Assembly (NCBI GenBank): GCA_964370165.1
Contig: CAYJIG010000003.1
Coordinates: forward strand, 1 to 64,000
Direction: 5' to 3'
Origin: JAAYCI01 sp964370165
Lineage (GTDB): Bacteria; Bacillota; Clostridia; Oscillospirales; Ruminococcaceae
DNA: 64,000 nt
Part shown: positions 44,101-50,520 of the stretch, piece after piece
Numbering within the stretch: the first letter of the stretch is position 1
Layout: each line of letters starts with the position of its first letter
Position numbers and translations under genes: made by a program
The notes under the pieces: model-generated
Seen by the model: the letters and a program-made list of their open reading frames with translations, nothing else
What the model was told of the DNA's origin: nothing
Database searches by the model: none

Positions 44101-44359
44101 ATATCGCATGTGGGCGCTCCCTGCGAATAATGCGTGCCACAAACTCTAGCGTAATGGGCTCCATATACACCCTGTCGGCTATGTCGGTGTCTGTCATAAT
44201 AGTGGCGGGGTTTGGGTTCACCAACACCACTTTATATCCTGCTTCTTTTAAAGCCATACACGCCTGCGTGCCGGAATAGTCAAACTCGGCCGCTTGACCT
44301 ATAACAATCGGACCTGAGCCTATGACCAATATAGTTTCAATATCTGTACGTTTTGGCAT
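41174..44359 (-). CDS. carB: Carbamoyl-phosphate synthase large subunit
   Basis: Makes carbamoyl phosphate from bicarbonate, ammonia (from CarA) and two ATP. The 1062-residue protein shows the duplicated ATP-grasp structure: ETILVIGSGPIVIGQAAEFD near the N-terminus and IIVLGSGPIRIGQGVEFDYS after about residue 545, each followed by an ATP-binding domain (EVNPRVSRSSALASKASGYP and EVNPRSSRTVPFLSKATG), and a C-terminal allosteric domain. The ATG at 44359 is chosen, about six bases after AGGAGG; an in-frame start 45 bases upstream lacks an RBS. Because only one CarAB pair is seen and it lies in the pyr operon, it likely serves pyrimidines and perhaps also arginine. Confidence 0.96.
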   Translation of the reverse strand: MPKRTDIETILVIGSGPIVIGQAAEFDYSGTQACMALKEAGYKVVLVNPNPATIMTDTDIADRVYMEPITLEFVARIIRRERPHAILPTLGGQTGLNMAMQLAEKGVLKECNCEILGTGFDSISQAEDRELFKALCQRIGQPALPSFIAHSIEEAIKHAHTIGYPVVLRPAFTLGGTGGGFAENDEEMMEVAESALRYSPVSQVLVEKSIKGYKEIEYEVMRDANDTAITVCNMENFDPVGIHTGDSIVVCPSQTLTNREYQMLRDASLALIRALGIQGGCNVQFALDPYSFDYYVIEVNPRVSRSSALASKASGYPIARVSALIAVGYHLDEIKMANTPASFEPALDYVVTKIARFPFDKFEKASKELSTQMKATGEVMAVGRTFEESLLKAVRSLEVGLTHIRMPKFDEMSSAKLWGYVQNPTDERVYAVAELLRRGVDPMRIADESAIDAFFIGKLHGIVRLEDLLRDHPNDVDILYIAKRSGFADATIAGLWDTDELSVRNLRIKEKIVPVYKMIDTCASEFESYVPYFYSTYEDENESIVTDNKKIIVLGSGPIRIGQGVEFDYSTVHAIWAIRKAGYEAIVINSNPETVSTDYTISDKLYFEPLTVEDVMGIIDLEKPNGVIVTLGGQTAINLSAKLNALDVPIIGTGNDAIERAENRDSFEKLMGELDIPQPNGKAVTTMDAGVAVASDIGYPVLVRPSFVLGGRAMQIVSDEKGLRHYLTEAAIASEDAPVLVDKYVEGKELEVDAVCDGTDVYIPGIMEHVERTGVHSGDSISVYPPFSVSEKVKNTIVEYTVKLGIGIGIKGPFNIQFIADDNDDVFVIEVNPRSSRTVPFLSKATGIDLAGIAARVALGESLKSQGIATGLAPEKPSWYVKSPVFSFEKLRGADTYLSPEMKSTGEAIGYDKTLNRAMYKSLKAAGQKVANYGTVLVTIANGDKQRALPLLQRFYDLGFNIEATEGTAMFLRDKGIKTRILQKISEGSDDIIQSLRTRNVAYVINTQTPGSENNRKDGFMIRRSAVENSVTIFTSLDTVSVLLDVLEDITMGIHTIDGVD

Positions 44360-44460
44360 ATATTTCCTCCTAAACGCTTTGCTTTGGGTGTATTGATTTT
44401 GCAAAGCAGTTATGTGTCTTTATTTGCTTTTATTTTTCTCAATATTGTTTATACTGCTGT

Positions 44461-45549
44461 TTATTTCAGTTTGTGCTTTTTAATGTTTTTAATAAATACA
44501 TCAAATAAGTATCCTGAATCTTGCGGTCCCGGACAGCTTTCGGGGTGGTATTGCACGCTGAAAATAAGATCGTCGACACACTGGAGTCCCTCTACTGTAT
44601 TATCTAGCAAGTTTATATGTGTCACCTCAAGGCCTGTGCCCTTCACGCTGTCTGTGTCTACAGCGTAGCTATGGTTTTGGCTGGTCATCTCCACCTTGCC
44701 TGTTTTTAGATTTTTTACAGGGTGGTTGCCGCCTCTATGTCCAAACTTCAGCTTATAGGTTTTACATCCACACGCCAATGCTATCACCTGATGGCCAAGG
44801 CATATGCCAAAGATAGGTAGTTTGCCTCGTAGATTTTTCACCAGTTCTACCACATGTTTTACATTTTCCGGGTTGCCCGGCCCGTTTGAAAGCATTATTC
44901 CATCCGGTGCCAGTGCCATAACCTCGTCTACCGTGGCAGTGTGTGGTAAAACAGTTACATTGCATCGTCTTTTTTTCAAGTCATCTACTATGCCTAGTTT
45001 CACGCCGCAATCAATCAACACTATGTTATATCTTTGGCCTGCGGCACGTGCATACCACCGCTTTTTACAACTTACCTGCGACACTTGGTCTTGTGGTATC
45101 GGAGTTTGTTTTATCACTTGCAATGCGTCCTCGTTTGCCAGTGTGATATCACATAGCAGCGCCCTCATGCTGCCCTCGTCCCGAATCATGCGCGTGATGC
45201 GCCTGGTGTCCACACCTTCAATGCCCGGGATGCCATGTTCTTGCATTGTTTCAGACAATGTTTTCGCGGCACGAAAGTTTGCCAAGGAATCGTTATATTC
45301 TCTTACAATAAACCCGCCGATTGCCGGGTTCAACGACTCGTAATCTTCCTCTGCCAGACCATAGTTTCCAATCAGAGGGTATGTCATGCACACCATTTGC
45401 TCCTTATACGAAGGATCGGAAAAAATCTCCTGATAGCCTACCATTGAAGTGTTGAACACCACTTCACAAACTCTTTGTACATCTGCGCCAAACCCGGTAC
45501 CTTGAACCACTGTACCGTTTTCAAACACCAGCTTTTTCTGTAGTTGCAT
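44461..45549 (-). CDS. carA: Carbamoyl-phosphate synthase small (glutaminase) subunit
   Basis: Hydrolyses glutamine and passes ammonia to CarB. The 362-residue protein has the N-terminal CarA domain (GTGFGADVQRVCEVVFNTSM) and a class I glutamine amidotransferase domain with nucleophile loop GICLGHQVIALA and the His-Glu pair in QYHPESCPGPQD. The ATG at 45549 is chosen, nine bases after GGAGG. pyrC lies 45 bases upstream and carB 101 bases downstream. Confidence 0.95.
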   Translation of the reverse strand: MQLQKKLVFENGTVVQGTGFGADVQRVCEVVFNTSMVGYQEIFSDPSYKEQMVCMTYPLIGNYGLAEEDYESLNPAIGGFIVREYNDSLANFRAAKTLSETMQEHGIPGIEGVDTRRITRMIRDEGSMRALLCDITLANEDALQVIKQTPIPQDQVSQVSCKKRWYARAAGQRYNIVLIDCGVKLGIVDDLKKRRCNVTVLPHTATVDEVMALAPDGIMLSNGPGNPENVKHVVELVKNLRGKLPIFGICLGHQVIALACGCKTYKLKFGHRGGNHPVKNLKTGKVEMTSQNHSYAVDTDSVKGTGLEVTHINLLDNTVEGLQCVDDLIFSVQYHPESCPGPQDSGYLFDVFIKNIKKHKLK

Positions 45550-45594
45550 TACTTTAAACCTCCGTATAAACACTATTGAGAAAATTTTATCTGT

Positions 45595-46881
45595 TTATTT
45601 TGTTATTTCATCTGATTTATATACTATCTTACCATTGTACATAGTTAAAATCGGCCAGGCACGTAAGGTATCGTTTTCGAACGGGGTACTACGACCTTTT
45701 GTGGAAAACTCACTTGGTAAAACCTTTTTTTCTTTTTCAAGGTCTATCAGCACAAGGTTTGCCAGCGCGCCTTTTTCTATGTTTTGCTCTGTGCCCAGTA
45801 TTTGTCTTGCGCGGCATGTGAGTAATGGCAGTAGCGTGTCCAGGCTGATTATTTCTTTTTCCACAAGATAGGTGTAGCATACCGCAAACGCTGTTTCAAG
45901 GCCCACAACGCCGTTTGCACTTTTTGCAAACCCGCCTGCTTTTTCGTCGTCTGTGTGTGGGGCATGGTCGGTGGCAATGGCGTCTATCACACCTTCTTGC
46001 AAAGCCTTCTGTGCCGCTTTCACATCTTCTTTTGTGCGTAGCGGCGGGTTCATCTTAAATCTACCGCTGTCCTCTGTGATATCATCACAGCTTATACTTA
46101 AATTGTGTGGAGTGGCCTCGCATGTTACTGAAAGGCCCTCTTCTTTTGCTTTTTTCACCAGTGCAAAGGTTTCTTTTGTGGAAGCGTGGCATATATGCAA
46201 GCGACAACCTGTTTTTTTTGCAAGTTCTATATCACGCTGTACCTCTTTCCATTCACTTTCAGAAGAGTGTCCCGTGTATGAAAACCGCTTTGCAAAGTCT
46301 GATGTGTCGTGTACGCAAGTGCCGTTTTTAGGGAGTAGACTTTCCACCTCACAGTGTGCGGCCACAAACTTGCCTGTTTTGGCTGTTTCCTGCATGGCTT
46401 TTTCCATCATCATATCGTCTTGCACGCCAAATCCGTCGTCACTGAAACCTGCCACAAACGGTGCCATGTCTTCAATATCTGCAAGGTTTTCGCCTTTTTC
46501 ATCTTTTGTCAGCGCACCATAAGGCAGAACCTGTACTACTGCATCTGTTTCTATCACCGAAAGCTGTTTTTGCAAGTTCTGTTTACTATCGGGTACTGGG
46601 AGAAGGTTTGGCATGGAGCATATCGTGGTGAACCCACCTGCCGCCGCGGCTTTTGTGCCGGTTTTTACAGTTTCTTTATGCTCATATCCCGGCTGGCGCA
46701 AATGGACATGCAAGTCGCAAAATCCTGGCGATAACACACAACCTTCGCCGTTTATCACCTCGGCGTTGTCGCATGTGATGTTTGTGCTTATGTCTGCTAT
46801 CACACCATTTTCCACCAGCACATCAGCTTTTTTCAAAGTCTCTCCGTCAAATACACTTGAGCCTTGTATTAATAGTTTCAT
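45595..46881 (-). CDS. pyrC: Dihydroorotase, class I
   Basis: Cyclises carbamoyl-aspartate to dihydroorotate. The 428-residue zinc amidohydrolase has the metal-binding DLHVHLRQPGYEHKE, a histidine in AAHCEVE, HICHAST, and the catalytic ATDHAPHTDDEK. It is the first structural gene of the pyr operon, 86 bases after the leader peptide stop. Aspartate carbamoyltransferase (pyrB), the preceding step, is not in the operon or the window. Confidence 0.95.
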   Translation of the reverse strand: MKLLIQGSSVFDGETLKKADVLVENGVIADISTNITCDNAEVINGEGCVLSPGFCDLHVHLRQPGYEHKETVKTGTKAAAAGGFTTICSMPNLLPVPDSKQNLQKQLSVIETDAVVQVLPYGALTKDEKGENLADIEDMAPFVAGFSDDGFGVQDDMMMEKAMQETAKTGKFVAAHCEVESLLPKNGTCVHDTSDFAKRFSYTGHSSESEWKEVQRDIELAKKTGCRLHICHASTKETFALVKKAKEEGLSVTCEATPHNLSISCDDITEDSGRFKMNPPLRTKEDVKAAQKALQEGVIDAIATDHAPHTDDEKAGGFAKSANGVVGLETAFAVCYTYLVEKEIISLDTLLPLLTCRARQILGTEQNIEKGALANLVLIDLEKEKKVLPSEFSTKGRSTPFENDTLRAWPILTMYNGKIVYKSDEITK

Positions 46882-46941
46882 TTTTCCTCCCGTGTATATC
46901 TGCAGTTAATGTTTCATTTTTATCGGTTTGATTTATAACAC

Positions 46942-46993
46942 AAAAAAACAGCCCGTTAGCTCCGTTTTAAAAATCGGAACTACGCGGACTGTT
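46942..46993 (-). terminator. Attenuator terminator in the pyr leader
   Basis: AACAGTCCG...TAGTTCCG pairs with CGGAGCTA...CGGGCTGTT as a 17-bp stem with one small bulge and G-T pairs, followed by a run of T. It lies between promoter and pyrC, so it must be read through for operon expression, and its 5' arm is inside the leader reading frame. Confidence 0.9.
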
Positions 46994-47071
46994 AAAAAAT
47001 AAAATAGTATCACACGGCGGCCATGTACCGGATTGCAGCAAATATAAATTATTATTTTTTGTGCACGGCAT
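46967..47071 (-). CDS. Putative pyr leader peptide, 34 codons, overlapping the attenuator
   Basis: A short frame starting ATG at 47071 and ending TAA at 46969-46967. AAGGAGG stands seven bases before the ATG, as strong a ribosome site as any in the window. The peptide begins MPCTKNNNLYLL and ends ILFFNSPRSSDF. The RNA just before the terminator is uridine-rich (TACTATTTTATTTTTTAAC), the stop codon falls in the terminator loop, and the last ten codons form the 5' arm of the stem. A ribosome following RNA polymerase closely would therefore open the terminator. This matches the logic of the E. coli pyrBI leader, where polymerase slows at U runs when UTP is low. The peptide itself need have no function. 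Confidence 0.75.
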   Translation of the reverse strand: MPCTKNNNLYLLQSGTWPPCDTILFFNSPRSSDF

Positions 47072-47117
47072 CTTTCCGCCTCCTTATATTTAATTAAAAC
47101 CAGCCTAAACTTTTCAT

Positions 47118-47146
47118 AGTATATCAAATCTCTTTGAAAACAACAA
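47118..47146 (-). promoter_or_regulatory. Promoter of the pyr operon
   Basis: On the minus strand TTGTTG (47146-47141) and TATACT (47123-47118) are 17 bases apart, giving a start near 47111, about 40 bases before the leader peptide ATG. No PyrR-binding loop of the usual Bacillus form is evident between it and pyrC. Confidence 0.7.
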
Positions 47147-47231
47147 GCCTTTTTTTAAAATTTAAAGAAAAGTTCAAATTTTATAGCTCATTTCAAATGA
47201 TGTGGCTCTGGCGAAACACACTAAATTTATG

Positions 47232-47765
47232 CTATACACTTTCAGCAACGGTGTTTTCCACTACATCTTCTATGGTATCATCATCCAGCCCTACTCTTGA
47301 CTGTAGAGCATATTGATATTCTCCACGTTCCCATATCACCAAAGTATGTCCGTCGGAGTTTTCACCCACGGTAACAGCTATATTGTCTATAGTGAGTTCT
47401 CGAGCCTCTAAGCTGTGTGAGCTGTCAAACGTGTTTCTAAGCCCAAAGTTTTTTGCATGGGCAACTCGCATCACCCTTGCGTTTGTGCTGTCTGTACCAA
47501 ACTGAATTTGCGCATACCAATCATCTATCACAAAATATGCCGCCGGGATCAGTCCATCGGGCATGCCTGTCATTACAAAGCCGAGCGACTCGGAAAAATC
47601 CGCAGTGCTTGTAGAGGAAAACTCTATCTCATGTATCTCTTTAGGTTCCTCATATCGGTAATTATCAAGCACCGGACCTATATTTTGTACTACACTACTG
47701 CGCCTACAAGCGGAAAAAAGCACTAATACACAAAGCATTATTACATAAAAACTTTTTCGTCTCAT
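47232..47765 (-). CDS. Lipoprotein with DUF4367-like domain
   Basis: A 177-residue predicted lipoprotein: signal peptide and lipobox VLFSAC, with the cysteine near residue 20. The mature part contains AAYFVIDDWYAQIQF, TVGENSDGHTLVIWERGEYQYAL and a short acidic tail, a layout like the DUF4367 domain found in clostridial extracytoplasmic proteins. Function unknown. The ATG at 47765 is used, eight bases after GGAGG; a longer frame starts at the GTG within that region. It lies next to, but is read separately from, the pyr promoter. Confidence 0.7.
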   Translation of the reverse strand: MRRKSFYVIMLCVLVLFSACRRSSVVQNIGPVLDNYRYEEPKEIHEIEFSSTSTADFSESLGFVMTGMPDGLIPAAYFVIDDWYAQIQFGTDSTNARVMRVAHAKNFGLRNTFDSSHSLEARELTIDNIAVTVGENSDGHTLVIWERGEYQYALQSRVGLDDDTIEDVVENTVAESV

Positions 47766-47898
47766 GTGCCTCGCCTCCACTTATGCTTAATCTTCACCAT
47801 TCATTATACAATATATTTTATTGTTTTTCTATAGGCAGTGTCTGTCATATCGCCGAAATATCTCGCTTTAATTTGCAAAATTCTATTTTTAAAAGTGA

Positions 47899-49041
47899 CT
47901 ATTTTGATTTTTCCAGTTCCTTTATTAAAAACGGCTTTAGAGAAAACATCTGGCATAGTTTTTCTACTTCATCACGGGCCTTTTTACGCACGGCTTGCGG
48001 CTGGCCGGTTTTTTGCGAGCGAATCATGATGTTTTTAGGGGTATGCTCGAAACCCACAAACTCTACCAGCTGTGTTTTGTATCCGCAAGATACCATTACA
48101 TTGGCTCTGATAGCGTCGGTGAACAGCGCCGATACCCGTTCTTTCACAATGCCATATCGTGTGATTAAAGATAGCTCCTCGCTGTTTATCTGCCCATTTA
48201 CCTCATACTGGCAACACGGTACCGAAAAAACCATCTGTGCACCCCATTGCACTGCTCTTGCCAAGGCAAGGTCTGTGGCTGTGTCGCATGCGTGCAAACT
48301 AACTACCATGTCAACAGATGCATCGGGAGTATATTCGGCAATATCGCAGTTTTCGAAGTGTAAGCCACTGTAACCATATTTTTTTGCCGCCGGCACACAC
48401 ACTTCTATCAGTTCCGCCCTGCGGTCTACCCCCACCATATCGACATCTATCCCTTTTACCTCGGACAAATAATAATACAGCACAAATGTAAGATAGCTTA
48501 CACCGCATCCGACATCCACTACCCTTAATGTTTTCGGCGTGTCTTTTGGTAAAAAATCTTCCACCAACTGCACAAACCTATTTATCTGGGTATATTTATC
48601 CCGCTTTGATGCGATTACTTGGCCATCACTTGTCAACACACCTATGTCTACCAGCGGCGGAATGACAATTCCTTCTTTTAGTGGGCGTTTTTTTTGCTTG
48701 TCGTGCTCGTTATTTGCCTTCACAGCGTTTTTTATCGCTTTTTTGTTTGTCAGCACTTTTCCTTTTTTGGTAAGGCGTATTCCGTATTCAAACACATCGG
48801 AAAAAGCTGTCAATTGGCTGAAACACTCCACAAGCATTTGGGTTATTTTTTCTGACAATGCATTTTCATCGTCTATATTTTCGTGAAAAGCTTGTGTTTT
48901 GGTAAACATCTCGCATTGCCATGTGTTTTGCTTTTTTGTTATGGTGGCTTTTCGCCATTTTTCTGTTGTCGGTACAGAAAACACCATTTTATGGCAATCG
49001 TTGTTTATTAACTGATCTATAGCTTTTTTAATTTCTTCCAT
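47899..49041 (-). CDS. SAM-dependent methyltransferase (METTL25/Methyltransf_32-like)
   Basis: A 380-residue protein. An N-terminal domain of about 160 residues precedes a Rossmann methyltransferase domain with SAM-binding motif I VVDVGCGVSYLTFVL (about residues 173-187), an acidic residue in VDMVGVDRR, then VSLHACDTATDLALARA and VPCCQYE, which are characteristic of this subfamily; relatives act on RNA or proteins. The start overlaps the GIY-YIG gene by 14 bases. Substrate unknown. Confidence 0.85.
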   Translation of the reverse strand: MEEIKKAIDQLINNDCHKMVFSVPTTEKWRKATITKKQNTWQCEMFTKTQAFHENIDDENALSEKITQMLVECFSQLTAFSDVFEYGIRLTKKGKVLTNKKAIKNAVKANNEHDKQKKRPLKEGIVIPPLVDIGVLTSDGQVIASKRDKYTQINRFVQLVEDFLPKDTPKTLRVVDVGCGVSYLTFVLYYYLSEVKGIDVDMVGVDRRAELIEVCVPAAKKYGYSGLHFENCDIAEYTPDASVDMVVSLHACDTATDLALARAVQWGAQMVFSVPCCQYEVNGQINSEELSLITRYGIVKERVSALFTDAIRANVMVSCGYKTQLVEFVGFEHTPKNIMIRSQKTGQPQAVRKKARDEVEKLCQMFSLKPFLIKELEKSK

Positions 49042-49309
49042 CTTTATCCTTACCGTTTGTGTTTTGGTTTTGCCAGGTATTCACAAGTGATTCTTTTTCT
49101 GTTTTGGGTAGTTTTTTTATGGCCGCTTCCCTGCACATGGCCGCTTTCTTATCGTCTAGCTTTTGGGTGTACACCAGCTTTACCGGGCGCTTACCTCTGG
49201 TGTATTTTGCACCCGTGCCGTCATTATGCGCCTTTATGCGTTTTTGCACATCTGTTGTCCATCCGGTATATAAGCTACCGTCCACACAGCGTACCATGTA
49301 CACATACAT
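49028..49309 (-). CDS. GIY-YIG domain protein (UPF0213/YazA-like)
   Basis: A 93-residue single-domain GIY-YIG protein: YVYMVRCVDGSLYTGWTTDV, with the two tyrosines in the variant YVY...YTG, R in KRIKAHND, and the usual GAKYTRGKRPVKLVY. The family is nuclease-related, with largely unknown physiological targets. In Bacillus the homologue yazA sits in the yaaO-rsmI region; here it lies in a different locus with a methyltransferase and a MYG1 protein. Confidence 0.88.
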   Translation of the reverse strand: MYVYMVRCVDGSLYTGWTTDVQKRIKAHNDGTGAKYTRGKRPVKLVYTQKLDDKKAAMCREAAIKKLPKTEKESLVNTWQNQNTNGKDKDGRN

Positions 49310-50242
49310 TTACAAAGCCTCTTTCTTCGCCGCATCATTTTGGGCTTGTTGTTCCTTTTGAGCCTTTTTTTCTTTTTGACGTTTTTCGTAGGCCTCTTGT
49401 GACATCAGTGCCAGCTTTCTTGCGCTTTCAATGCTATCCATAGTACACATGAAGCCACTGGCGTGGCAGAAGTTTATATCCGGCACACCCGTAAGTTGTC
49501 TTAGTTCTTCTGCCGGAGCAGCGTACCATGAAACAGGCATCGGAACCTTGTGCAAAGACTTGCTACTAAAATCTCTAGGTACACATTGCAACGAATATCC
49601 TCCACGCATGGAAGGAAAAATCACAAATTCCGCATCACTTTCCACTAGTACCGGCTTCCATGGCACATATTGTACCAGCTCCACCACACCGTTTTTCATT
49701 TCACTAAGTGCTTTTCGCACCACGTCGTGGCCACGCTCCATGGCGGCTAAACTTTCCAACTTATGCAAAAGCAAGCTTTCGGCAATGTCTACCGCTTTGA
49801 AAAAAGCCTTGTTTTCATCTTCTTCGCTATCCCATGTAGGATTGTATGCGCCTATCAGCCCTGCAAGAACATTTCCTGTTCCTTTATTGTCGTCAATATC
49901 CAGCGGCTGTACAAACTTTGTATCAAAGCTATCTGCCGCTTTTTGTGGTAGAAAATATGTGCCATATTCCCGCCACAATAAACCAAAAGCCGCATACGCC
50001 GCACCATTTGGTCTTCGTGGGCTATCTTTCTGGTGGTGGTCAAATGGGCCGTCACCTATATCAAAAACAATGCCTGAAAACTGCTTTGGCATCACAAACC
50101 CGCGATATATCCGAATATCCGGCCGCAATATACGCAAAAGTGCCGCCGAAAACACATCATCGGCGTGAAATCTGCCTGCGTGTGTGAATGCAAGTTCCGG
50201 TATTTTGGCCGGGTTGCTTGAAAAATCAAAAGTTTTGTTCAA
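49310..50242 (-). CDS. MYG1-family (UPF0160) DHH-like phosphoesterase
   Basis: A 310-residue protein with THAGRFHADDVFSAALLRIL (metal-binding H-x-D-D) near the N-terminus, GDGPFDHHQKDS (DHH motif), and later VVELVQYVPWKPVLVES, as in the MYG1 family, whose eukaryotic members are RNA exonucleases. The last 30 residues are a charged K/E/Q/A helix. TTG at 50242 is the start, six bases after AGAGGAG. It abuts the GIY-YIG gene with no gap. Confidence 0.85.
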   Translation of the reverse strand: MNKTFDFSSNPAKIPELAFTHAGRFHADDVFSAALLRILRPDIRIYRGFVMPKQFSGIVFDIGDGPFDHHQKDSPRRPNGAAYAAFGLLWREYGTYFLPQKAADSFDTKFVQPLDIDDNKGTGNVLAGLIGAYNPTWDSEEDENKAFFKAVDIAESLLLHKLESLAAMERGHDVVRKALSEMKNGVVELVQYVPWKPVLVESDAEFVIFPSMRGGYSLQCVPRDFSSKSLHKVPMPVSWYAAPAEELRQLTGVPDINFCHASGFMCTMDSIESARKLALMSQEAYEKRQKEKKAQKEQQAQNDAAKKEAL

Positions 50243-50432
50243 TATTTACTCCTCTTTCTTAGCTTACTCTCGGTTTTACTATCATACCACAAGCATTTGC
50301 ACAAAAAAAGTCTATTTAGTGATAAGCTTCGTTTTGAAGATAGTCACAATTTTATTCTTTAATATGTACAAGCTTATTATCGTTTTTTGACTATTTCGCC
50401 GAAATTAGCCTATGTGGTATATTTTATGTTGC

Positions 50433-50485
50433 TATTGTACTATATATAGTGGTAGAATATTTCTACCACTATATATAGTACAATA
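50433..50485. promoter_or_regulatory. 53-nt perfect palindrome with two NrdR boxes upstream of nrdJ
   Basis: Arms of 25 bases (50433-50457 and 50461-50485) surround a 3-base centre. Each arm contains ACTATATATAGT (50439-50450 and 50468-50479), the core of the NrdR box ACACWATATATWGTGT, itself palindromic. Paired NrdR boxes in front of ribonucleotide reductase genes are a known hallmark; here the cores are 29 bases apart, slightly less than the usual 31-32. The site lies 36-88 bases before the nrdJ ATG, and NrdR bound here would repress nrdJ when dATP is high. As RNA it could also form a 25-bp hairpin. Confidence 0.85.
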
Positions 50486-50520
50486 TACTTATACATTAAA
50501 TTTAAAGGGGAAATCATTAT

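Noticed and set aside
46975..46995. PyrR-binding loop in the pyr leader (AGTCC word)
   Set aside because: Only the first five bases agree with the PyrR loop consensus, and they lie within the terminator stem rather than in a separate upstream hairpin.
49431..50168. 245-codon plus-strand frame
   Set aside because: Antisense to the MYG1-family gene, which has clear conserved motifs.
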